Of a stretch of DNA of 64,000 nucleotides, positions 17,141-24,399 are shown piece after piece. The translations under genes and the position numbers were made by a program. Each line of letters starts with the position of its first letter. The stretch's first letter is position 1. The stretch comes from JBFLVU01 sp037444825 (GTDB lineage Bacteria; Acidobacteriota; UBA4820; DSQY01). The stretch lies in contig JBBILR010000005.1 of the NCBI GenBank assembly GCA_037444825.1, positions 66,583 through 130,582 on the forward strand, read 5' to 3'. The notes under the pieces are model-generated. The model did not search any database and was not told the origin of the DNA. It saw only the letters and a program-made list of their open reading frames with translations.

Positions 17141-17269
17141 GGTCCTCCTCCGGGGGGAATGGCCCCTTCTTCCGTAACGCCTTTCACCGGCCGTTGCATC
17201 CCGGCGAGCGCCGGCCCCGCCCGCGCGGGCCTGGAGACCCCCGCCATCCTTTCCGGCGGATCCCTGGTT

Positions 17270-17275
17270 TACAAT
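17270..17275 (+). promoter_or_regulatory. -10 element upstream of the acyl-CoA synthetase gene
   Basis: TACAAT, 25 bases before the ATG at 17300. I see no good -35. Confidence 0.4.
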
Positions 17276-17299
17276 TCTCCTCTTTCGAGGGGGGAAACC

Positions 17300-19111
17300 A
17301 TGGAAGAACGACACCTGGGACAGGCGCTGCTCCGGCGTTTGGAGGAGCGGGGGGAGGAGCCCGCCTTTCGGTTTCTCGATGGGGGGGGATGGACGCGCTG
17401 GGGGTGGAGCCGGGTCCGAGAGAAGACGATGGCCGCGGCGCGGGCGCTGGCGGCTCTGGAGATCCCGGAGGGGGGGCGGGTGGCGATCTTCTCCCCCAAC
17501 CGGCCGGAGTGGACCCTCTGCGACGTGGGCGCCCTCTTCGCCCGCTGCGTCCCCGTCCCCATCTACCCCACGAGCACGCCCGGCCAAGCCCGGTACCTCC
17601 TCAACGACGCGGGGTGCCGGGTTTGCTTCGCCGGGGGAGCCGACCAGTACCGGAAAGCCCTGGAGGCCGCCGAATCTCTCCCGGACCTCCGGTACATCGT
17701 GGTTTTCGACCCCTCCGTTCCCCTGGGGGACGACGGCCGCTCCCTCTCCTTCGAGGCCTTCCTCCGCCGGGGGGAGGCCGCCGGGACCGAGGAGGAGGTG
17801 CGCCGGCGCCTGGCCCGCGGCTCCGCCGACGACCTGCTCACCCTCATCTACACCTCGGGAACCACCGGAGAGCCCAAGGGGGTCATGCTGACCCACGGCA
17901 ACGTCCTGGCCTCCTTCGCCGCCCACGAGGGGCGTCTGCCCCCCACGGGTCCCGGGGACGTCTCCCTCTGCTTCCTCCCCCTGAGCCACGTCTTCGAGCG
18001 GTGCTGGACCTACTACAACCTCTACCGGGGCGTGGAGAACGCCTACCTGGAGGACCCCAAGCAGGTGGCCGCGGCCCTTCCCGCCGTCCGGCCCACCGTC
18101 ATGTGCGCGGTGCCCCGCTTCTACGAGAAGGTCTACGGCGCCGTCATGACGAAGGTGCAGGCGGCACCTCTTCCCCGCCGGGCCCTCTTCCGCTGGGCCC
18201 TCCGGGTGGGGGCCGAGGCCGCCGAGAGGCGCCGCCTGGGCGAGGGCCTGGGGCCGTGGCTGGGCCTGAGGCACCGCCTGGCCGACGGCCTGGTCCTGAA
18301 AAAGCTCCGGGCCCTCACCGGTGGGCGGGTGCGCTTCTTCCCGTGCGCCGGGGCGCCGCTGGCCACGGAGATCGAGCGCTTCTTCGACGCCGCGGGGATG
18401 TTCGTGGCCTACGGCTACGGACTCACGGAGACCACCGCCACCGTTTCGGTCCACGAGCTGAGGGGCTTCGCCTACGGCACCGTCGGAAAGCCCCTGCCGG
18501 GGGTGGAGGTCCGTATCGGAGAGGGCGGCGAGATCCTGGTCCGCGGGGCCACGGTCATGAAGGGCTACTTCCACAAGCCCGAGGAGACGGCGGCGGCCTT
18601 CGTGGACGGCTGGTTCCGGACGGGGGACGCGGGGGAGCTCGACGCCGAGGGGCGTCTCGTGGTCACCGACCGCCTCAAGGACCTCATCAAAACGTCGGGG
18701 GGGAAGTACGTGGCCCCGCAGGCGGTGGAGATGGCCCTCTTGGGGGATCCCCTCTTCGAGCAGGTGGCCGTCATCGGGGAGCGGAGGAAGTACATCACGG
18801 CCCTCATCGTCCCCAACTTCCCCGCCCTTCAAGAGTGGGCGGAGGCCAGGGGAATCACCTGCCCCGACCGGGAGTCGCTCCTCGCCCACCCCGAAGTGAA
18901 GGCCGTCTACGAGCGGCGCATCCGGAGGCGCTCCCAAGAGTTGGCCCCCTTCGAACGGATCCAGCGCTTCGCCCTCCTCCCCCAGGAGTTCTCCCAGGAG
19001 GCGGGGGAGCTGACCCCCACCCTGAAGGTCAAGCGCAAGGAGGTGGAGCGGCGGTACGCGGGCCTCATCGAGACCTTGTACGCGGAGGAACCATGCGCCA
19101 AGCCTCACTGA
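17300..19111 (+). CDS. long-chain acyl-CoA synthetase (AMP-forming)
   Basis: 603 residues, the size of FadD15-type long-chain fatty acid-CoA ligases. It activates fatty acids to acyl-AMP and then acyl-CoA. Adenylation motifs: A3 LIYTSGTTGEPKG near residue 183, A5 YGYGLTETT near 370, A7 WFRTGDAG near 437, A8 DRLKDLIKTSGGKYV near 453, and the C-terminal catalytic Lys in TPTLKVKRK. The ATG at 17300 follows GAGGGGGGAAACC; upstream frame lies in non-coding sequence. The Memo-like gene starts inside its 3' end. Confidence 0.92.
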   Translation: MEERHLGQALLRRLEERGEEPAFRFLDGGGWTRWGWSRVREKTMAAARALAALEIPEGGRVAIFSPNRPEWTLCDVGALFARCVPVPIYPTSTPGQARYLLNDAGCRVCFAGGADQYRKALEAAESLPDLRYIVVFDPSVPLGDDGRSLSFEAFLRRGEAAGTEEEVRRRLARGSADDLLTLIYTSGTTGEPKGVMLTHGNVLASFAAHEGRLPPTGPGDVSLCFLPLSHVFERCWTYYNLYRGVENAYLEDPKQVAAALPAVRPTVMCAVPRFYEKVYGAVMTKVQAAPLPRRALFRWALRVGAEAAERRRLGEGLGPWLGLRHRLADGLVLKKLRALTGGRVRFFPCAGAPLATEIERFFDAAGMFVAYGYGLTETTATVSVHELRGFAYGTVGKPLPGVEVRIGEGGEILVRGATVMKGYFHKPEETAAAFVDGWFRTGDAGELDAEGRLVVTDRLKDLIKTSGGKYVAPQAVEMALLGDPLFEQVAVIGERRKYITALIVPNFPALQEWAEARGITCPDRESLLAHPEVKAVYERRIRRRSQELAPFERIQRFALLPQEFSQEAGELTPTLKVKRKEVERRYAGLIETLYAEEPCAKPH

Positions 19112-20202
19112 CGGGCCTTCTGCTCCTCTCCCTCCCGGGGTGGGCGGCCCTGTACGGGCAGAGCCCGCCCTCTCCGGAGGCGGTGCGCCAGGCCATGGGG
19201 GTGCCCTCCCGGGGGGACCTTCGAGGCCAGCAGGACGCCGTGGGCTTCGCCGTGACGAAGGAACAGATGGAGGCGGTGGCGCGCTTCGCCGCCTCCCCGC
19301 CGGCGCCCCCCGGCTTCGGCCTTCCGGCGAGAGGGGAGGTGGTGGGCGCCGTCTGCCCCCACGACGACTACTTCTACGCCGCCCGCACCTACCGCAAGGC
19401 CTTGGAGCCCATCCAGGCCCGGACGGTGGTGGTCCTCGGCGTCTTCCACAAGTGGCGGGCCTTCGGGATCCGAGACCGCCTGATCTTCGACCCCTACAGG
19501 GCCTGGCGGACACCCGACGGGGAAGTCCCCGTCTCCTCCCTGCGGGAGGCCCTCCTCAGCCGCCTGCCCGAGGGGGACTGGATCCGGGAGGCCGCCCCGC
19601 ACGACGCCGAGCACTCCGTGGAGCCCATCGTCTTCTGGCTGCGCCATGAGAACCCCGCCGTGGAGATCCTGCCCATCCTCGTCCCCACCATGGGCTTCGA
19701 GCGCATGCAAGGCCTGGCGGGGCTCCTGGCCGGGGCGATGCGTGAGGTCCTCGCGGAGCGGGGCCTCCGCCTCGGCCGGGACGTGCAGGTGGTGGTCTCC
19801 TCCGACGCCGTCCACTACGGAAGGGACTTCGACTACGCCCCCTTCGGGGACGGTGGCGCCGAGGCCTACCTCCTCGCCCGGGCCCAGGACCGGCGCCTGA
19901 TGCGGGAGTACCTTTCGGGCAAGGTCACAGAGAAGAAGGCCCGGGGGCTCTTCGAGAAGCTGGTGGACCCGAGGGACCCGGGCCGCTACCGCATCCCCTG
20001 GTGCGGCCGCTTCACCGTCCCCTTCGGCATGCTCCTTCTGAGGGAGATGGCGGGGAAGGGCGGCCTGCGGGCCGTACCGGCGGCCTACGCCACCTCGGTG
20101 GACGGCCCCGAGCCCGATTGGCCCCAAGGCCCCGGCCGCACCGCCCCCGCCCACCTCCACCACTTCGTCGGCCAACCCGCCGTCTGGTTCTGCGTCCCGT
20201 GA
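19093..20202 (+). CDS. Memo-family (AmmeMemoRadiSam B-like) protein with signal peptide
   Basis: 369 residues. An N-terminal signal (SLTGLLLLSLPGWAALYGQ) suggests export. The rest is a Memo/LigB-like dioxygenase fold: VVGAVCPHDDYFYAAR near residue 85, VVLGVFHKW near 112, HDAEHSVEPIVFWLRH near 173, and VVSSDAVHYGRDF near 237, with His and Asp residues where Memo binds iron or copper. Memo proteins are usually cytosolic, so the leader is notable. GGAGG precedes the ATG, which overlaps the acyl-CoA synthetase end by 19 bases. Function unknown; possibly metal- or redox-linked. Confidence 0.82.
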   Translation: MRQASLTGLLLLSLPGWAALYGQSPPSPEAVRQAMGVPSRGDLRGQQDAVGFAVTKEQMEAVARFAASPPAPPGFGLPARGEVVGAVCPHDDYFYAARTYRKALEPIQARTVVVLGVFHKWRAFGIRDRLIFDPYRAWRTPDGEVPVSSLREALLSRLPEGDWIREAAPHDAEHSVEPIVFWLRHENPAVEILPILVPTMGFERMQGLAGLLAGAMREVLAERGLRLGRDVQVVVSSDAVHYGRDFDYAPFGDGGAEAYLLARAQDRRLMREYLSGKVTEKKARGLFEKLVDPRDPGRYRIPWCGRFTVPFGMLLLREMAGKGGLRAVPAAYATSVDGPEPDWPQGPGRTAPAHLHHFVGQPAVWFCVP

Positions 20203-20206
20203 CCCG

Positions 20207-21565
20207 CTAGGCCACCCAGACGGTTTTCACGTTGACGAATTCGCGGATGCCGAAGGCGGAGAGCTCGCGGCCGTAGCCCGAGAGCTTGACGCCGCCGAAG
20301 GGCAGGCGCGGGTCGCTCTTGACCATGCCGTTGACGAAGACGCTCCCCGCCTGGAACTCGGGGACGAGGCGCTGGGCCAGGGCCACGTCCGCCGTCCAGA
20401 GGGAGGCTCCCAGTCCGAAGGCCGACGCGTTGGCCAGGACCACGGCGTGGTCGGCGTCCTCGGCGCGCACGAGGGCGGCCACGGGGCCGAAGGTCTCCTC
20501 CTCGAAGGCGGCCATGCCGGGCTCCACCCGGGAGAGGACCGTGGGGGGGTAGAAGAAGCCCCGTATGGGCAGGCGCTTACCTCCGCACTTGAGGACCGCG
20601 CCCCCCTTGAGGCTCCGGTGGACCTGGTCGTGGAGGTCCTCGAGGAGGTCCTGCCGCGCCAGGGGGCCCACGTCGGTCTTTCGGTCCATGGGGTCCCCCA
20701 CCGAAAGGGAGGACATGGCGGTCACGAAGGCCCGCTCGAAGGCGTCGAAGACCGGGGCCTCCACGATGAAGCGCTTGGCCGCGATGCAGGACTGGCCGTT
20801 GTTGATGCAGCGGGCCTGGGCGGCAATGCGGGCGGCCTTCTCCACGTCGGCGTCTTTCAGGACGACAAAGGGGTCCGATCCCCCCAGTTCCAGGACGGTC
20901 TTCTTGAGGACCGCCCCGGCGGCGGCGGCCACGGAGCGCCCGGCGGGATCGCTCCCCGTGAGGGTGACGGCCGCCACGGCCGGGTGGCGGACGAGGCCCT
21001 CCACCACCGAAGAGCCCACGAGCAGGGTCTGGAAGGCCCCTTTGGGGAACCCCGCCTCCCGGAAGACCTCCTCGATGGCCAGGGCGCACCCGGGGACGTT
21101 GGAGGCGTGTTTCAAAAGCCCCACGTTGCCGGCCATGAGTGCCGGCGCGGCGAAGCGGAAGACCTGCCAGAGGGGGAAGTTCCACGGCATGACGGCCAGC
21201 ACGGGGCCCAGCGGGTCGAAGCGGACGTAGCTGCGCGACGCGTCGGTGGCGGCCTCCTCGGGGGCGAGGTAAGCCGCGGCCTTCTCGGCGTCGTGCTCGC
21301 AGACCCAGGCGCACTTCTCCACTTCCGCTTCGGCCTGGACGATCACCTTGCCCATCTCCGCCGTCATGAGGGCGGCGAACTCGGCCTTCCTGCGGCGAAG
21401 CGTTTCGGCGGCCCGCTTCATCAAGAGGCCCCGCTCCTCGAAGGAGGTCCTCCTCCAGAAGTCAAAGGCCGAAAGGGCCAGGTCCAGCTTCTCGTCCACC
21501 TCCACAAGGGAATGGTCGGGGTACTCCCGGATCGTCTCCTCGGTGGCGGGGTTGACGCTGCGCAT
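20207..21565 (-). CDS. NAD(P)-dependent aldehyde dehydrogenase (succinate-semialdehyde dehydrogenase-like)
   Basis: 452 residues, the short form typical of GabD2/Sad-type enzymes. It oxidises an aldehyde to the acid with NAD(P)+. Seen: MPWNFPLWQVFRF, the catalytic Glu in VLELGGSDPF, catalytic Cys in NNGQSCIAAKRF, and the C-terminal PFGGVKLSGYGRE. The start is 21565 because GGAGGT lies just upstream and the longer frame (ATG 21592) overlaps a -10 element. It is convergent with the Memo gene, 4 bases between stops. Substrate assignment is by overall similarity only. Confidence 0.88.
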   Translation of the reverse strand: MRSVNPATEETIREYPDHSLVEVDEKLDLALSAFDFWRRTSFEERGLLMKRAAETLRRRKAEFAALMTAEMGKVIVQAEAEVEKCAWVCEHDAEKAAAYLAPEEAATDASRSYVRFDPLGPVLAVMPWNFPLWQVFRFAAPALMAGNVGLLKHASNVPGCALAIEEVFREAGFPKGAFQTLLVGSSVVEGLVRHPAVAAVTLTGSDPAGRSVAAAAGAVLKKTVLELGGSDPFVVLKDADVEKAARIAAQARCINNGQSCIAAKRFIVEAPVFDAFERAFVTAMSSLSVGDPMDRKTDVGPLARQDLLEDLHDQVHRSLKGGAVLKCGGKRLPIRGFFYPPTVLSRVEPGMAAFEEETFGPVAALVRAEDADHAVVLANASAFGLGASLWTADVALAQRLVPEFQAGSVFVNGMVKSDPRLPFGGVKLSGYGRELSAFGIREFVNVKTVWVA

Positions 21566-21590
21566 GGGCACCTCCGTCGGGACGGAAACC

Positions 21591-21596
21591 ATTGTA
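21591..21596 (-). promoter_or_regulatory. -10 element of the aldehyde dehydrogenase gene
   Basis: TACAAT on the minus strand, about 26 bases before the chosen ATG at 21565. It argues against the upstream ATG at 21592. No clear -35. Confidence 0.45.
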
Positions 21597-21639
21597 CACC
21601 CGGCCTTCGGCTTCGCCGGCCGGGAGGGAAAAGAGGTGC

Positions 21640-21645
21640 TAGAAT
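21640..21645 (+). promoter_or_regulatory. extended -10 promoter of scpB-rluB-hisC
   Basis: TAGAAT preceded by TGC. The start would be near 21652, leaving a leader of only about 12 bases with GGAGG in it. Confidence 0.5.
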
Positions 21646-21663
21646 GGGCCGCTGGAGGGGTAT

Positions 21664-22284
21664 GTGCGCGAGAGCGACCGGCTGGGGGCGGTGGAGGCCA
21701 TCCTCTTCGTGGCCTCGGCCCCCGTCACCGTCAACCAGGTGGTGGAAGCCTTCGGCGGCCAGGTGGCCCCGGCGGAGGCCCTGTCCCTCCTGGAGCGGGT
21801 CCAGGAACGGCTGGAGAAGGAATCGGCGGGCCTCAAGGTGGAGCGGGTGGCCGAGGGGTTCCGCATGGTGACGAGGCCCCTCCACGCCCCCTTCGTCCGG
21901 GCCTTTCTCAAGGCCCAGAACCTTCGAAAGCTCTCCCCCGCCGCCGTGGAGACGCTGGCCATCGTGGCCTACAAGCAGCCGGTGACGGCGGCGGAGGTCG
22001 CCGCCGTGCGGGGGACGGAGTCGGGACCGGTCCTCAAGGGCCTGCTGGAGAAGAAGCTCATCCGGATCTCCGGCCGGAAGGCGGTGGTGGGACGCCCCCT
22101 GCTCTACGCCACCACGCGGGAGTTCCTGGTCCACTTCGGCCTGAACACCCTGGAGGACCTGCCCTCCTTCCGCGAGCTGGAGGAGGTCTTCCGGGAAAAG
22201 GTGCGGCAGGAGAGCCTCTTCAAGGAGGCGGGGGAGCCCGCCCCGGAACCAGGCGGGGGAGGGGAGGCCGGCCATGGCGCCTGA
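21664..22284 (+). CDS. scpB: segregation and condensation protein B
   Basis: 206 residues from a GTG behind GGAGG. ScpB is the winged-helix kleisin-associated subunit of the bacterial Smc-ScpA-ScpB condensin. Family features: VEAILFVASAPVT at the N-terminus, then LSPAAVETLAIVAYKQPVT with the strictly typical ETLAIVAY...PVT, RGTESGPVLKGLLEKKLI, and GRPLLYATTREFLVHFGL. No scpA is in the window. It overlaps the pseudouridine synthase gene by 11 bases, the usual scpB-rluB pairing. Confidence 0.95.
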   Translation: MRESDRLGAVEAILFVASAPVTVNQVVEAFGGQVAPAEALSLLERVQERLEKESAGLKVERVAEGFRMVTRPLHAPFVRAFLKAQNLRKLSPAAVETLAIVAYKQPVTAAEVAAVRGTESGPVLKGLLEKKLIRISGRKAVVGRPLLYATTREFLVHFGLNTLEDLPSFRELEEVFREKVRQESLFKEAGEPAPEPGGGGEAGHGA

Positions 22285-23194
22285 GCGGGACGGCAGGATG
22301 CGGCTCAACCAGTTCCTGGCCCGGTGCGGCGTCGCCTCCCGCCGGGCCGCCGAGGAGGTGGTCCGGGAGGGCCGCGTCACCCTGAACGGCGAACGGGTGA
22401 CGGAGCTGGCCGTCCTCGTGGACCCCGAGCGGGACTCGGTGAAGGTGGACGGCGAGCGGGTGCGGCTCCCCGGCCGGAAGGCGGTCTTCGCCTTCTACAA
22501 GCCCAAGGAGGTGGTGAGCACCCTCGAGGACCCCGAGGGGCGGCCCAGCCTGAAGGCCTTTCTCCCCAAGGGGACGAAGGGCCTCTTCCCCGTGGGGCGC
22601 CTGGACTTCCACAGCGAGGGCCTTCTCTTGCTCACCAACGACGGCGACCTGGGCTTCCGCCTCCTCCACCCCCGCTTTCACGTGCCCAAGGTCTACGAGG
22701 TGAAGGTCAAGGGAAGCCCCGCCCCCGAGGCCTTGGACCGCCTGCGCCGGGGGATCGTCCTCGAGGGGAGGCGGACCCTTCCGGTGGAGATCCGCCGCAT
22801 CCCCTCCCGGGAGACCCGCCACACCTGGCTGCGGGTGGTGATGATGGAGGGGCGGAAAAACCAGCTCCGAGAGATGTTCTTCCGCATCGACCACCCGGTG
22901 ATCAAACTCAAGCGCGTGGCCCTGGGCCCCGTCCGCCTGGGGGGCCTCAAGCCGGGGGAGGTCCGCCCCCTCACCCCCGAGGAGACCCGGGCCCTCGAGG
23001 AGGCGGCCGCCTCCCCCAAGCCCCTTCCCGCGCCGCCGCGCAAGAGGACCGCCGCCGCCCCCCCGAAAGAACGGAAAGGCCGGCCGCTGGCCCGAAAGAG
23101 AGCCGGGGCGGAAAAGCCGGGCGCGGCGGCCCGGAAGCCCGGGCCCAGGAAGGCCCCCGCGGCCCTGAAACCCCGCAAGGAGCGCCGCCCATGA
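22274..23194 (+). CDS. rluB: 23S rRNA pseudouridine synthase, RluB/RsuA family
   Basis: 306 residues. An N-terminal S4 domain (RLNQFLARCGVASRRAAEE) is followed by the RsuA-type catalytic domain with PVGRLDFHSEGLLLLTNDG, whose Asp is the nucleophile, then RKNQLREMF. The motif usually reads GRLDxxTEG; here Thr is Ser. The last 70 residues are a Lys/Arg/Pro/Ala tail (for example RKRAGAEKPGAA), a common basic RNA-binding extension in this family. RluB-like members modify 23S rRNA near position 2605. It overlaps both neighbours. Confidence 0.9.
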   Translation: MAPERDGRMRLNQFLARCGVASRRAAEEVVREGRVTLNGERVTELAVLVDPERDSVKVDGERVRLPGRKAVFAFYKPKEVVSTLEDPEGRPSLKAFLPKGTKGLFPVGRLDFHSEGLLLLTNDGDLGFRLLHPRFHVPKVYEVKVKGSPAPEALDRLRRGIVLEGRRTLPVEIRRIPSRETRHTWLRVVMMEGRKNQLREMFFRIDHPVIKLKRVALGPVRLGGLKPGEVRPLTPEETRALEEAAASPKPLPAPPRKRTAAAPPKERKGRPLARKRAGAEKPGAAARKPGPRKAPAALKPRKERRP

Positions 23195-24276
23195 CCATCC
23201 CCGTCCCTCCGTACATCCAGGCCATCCGCCCCTACGTTCCCGGCAAGCCAGTGGAGGAGGTGGAGCGGGAGCTGGGCCTCACGAACACCGTCAAGATGGC
23301 CTCCAACGAAAACCCGCTGGGGCCCTCCCCCCGGGCCCTGGAGGCGCTCCGGGCCTTCCTGGACCGGATCCACATCTACCCCGAGGGCAGCGGGTTCTAC
23401 CTCTGCCGGGCCCTGGCCGGGCGCCTTTCCGTGGCCCCGGGGCAGGTCATCCTGGGCAACGGCTCGGTGGAACTGGTGGAGATGGCCGCCCGGGCCTTCC
23501 TCAACCGCGAGAACTCGGCCGTCTTCTCCCAAGGCTCTTTCGCCATGTACCCCATCGCCTGCCAGGCGGTGAACGCCCCCTTCACCGCCGTCCCCATGCG
23601 GGAGCGGAACCACGACCTGGACGCCCTCCTTTCCGCCGTCACCGAAAGGACGCGGCTGGTCATCCTGGACAACCCCATCAACCCCACCGGACGGTACGTC
23701 CCGAAGGGGGACCTGGCGGCCTTCCTCGAGCGGATCCCCCCGCAGGTCCTGGTGATCGTGGACGAGGCCTACAAGGAGTACGTGAAGGCGCCGGACTACG
23801 CCAGCGTCGTGGACCTCCTGCCCCGCTTCCCCAACTTGATGGTCCTGGGGACCTTCAGCAAGGCGTACGGCCTGGCGGGCCTCCGGGTGGGCTACGGCGC
23901 CGCCGGGGAGGAGGTGACGGCCGTCCTGCACAAGGTCCGCTCCCCGTTCAACACCAGCGGCGCCGCCCAGGTGGCGGCCCTGGCGGCGCTCCAGGACGAG
24001 GCCTTCGTGCGCCATGTGGTGGCCCTCAACGCCCGGGAGCTGCCCCGCCTCCGGGCCGGGTGCGAGGCCCTGGGCCTCCCCGTCACCCCGTCCGTGGCCA
24101 ACTTCCTGCTGGTGGACTTCCCCACGGAGGCCCGTAGCGCCTTCGAGGCGCTCCTTCGGCAAGGGGTCATCGTCCGGCCCTTGGCCGGCTACCCCCGCAG
24201 CCTCCGGGTCTCCGTCCACACCCCCGAGGGCAACGACCGCTTCCTGGAGGCGGCCCGGAAGGTCCTGGGGCGGTAA
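23191..24276 (+). CDS. hisC: histidinol-phosphate aminotransferase
   Basis: 361 residues, fold-type I PLP enzyme. It transfers an amino group between glutamate and imidazole-acetol phosphate in histidine synthesis; related enzymes also act on aromatic amino acids. Seen: MASNENPLGPSP near residue 35, VILDNPINPTGRYV (DNPxNPTG), DEAYKEY, the PLP Lys in GTFSKAYGLAGLRVGY, and RPLAGY near the end. The ATG overlaps the rluB stop (ATGA), so histidine synthesis is tied here to scpB-rluB. No other his genes nearby. Confidence 0.9.
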   Translation: MTIPVPPYIQAIRPYVPGKPVEEVERELGLTNTVKMASNENPLGPSPRALEALRAFLDRIHIYPEGSGFYLCRALAGRLSVAPGQVILGNGSVELVEMAARAFLNRENSAVFSQGSFAMYPIACQAVNAPFTAVPMRERNHDLDALLSAVTERTRLVILDNPINPTGRYVPKGDLAAFLERIPPQVLVIVDEAYKEYVKAPDYASVVDLLPRFPNLMVLGTFSKAYGLAGLRVGYGAAGEEVTAVLHKVRSPFNTSGAAQVAALAALQDEAFVRHVVALNARELPRLRAGCEALGLPVTPSVANFLLVDFPTEARSAFEALLRQGVIVRPLAGYPRSLRVSVHTPEGNDRFLEAARKVLGR

Positions 24277-24350
24277 ATCTCCGAACCCGGCGGCGGGCGG
24301 GAGAGCCGGGCCTTCCTTTCGAAACCCGAACCCCTGGGCCCTTTCTCCGA

Positions 24351-24380
24351 TTGGCCGCGCGGCTTCCCGCGGGCTACAAT
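24351..24380 (+). promoter_or_regulatory. promoter of the DHH-CBS-nucleotidyltransferase gene
   Basis: TTGGCC (24351-24356), 18-base spacer, TACAAT (24375-24380). The predicted start is about 13 bases before the GTG. Confidence 0.6.
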
Positions 24381-24399
24381 CGGGGTCGGAGACGGCGCC

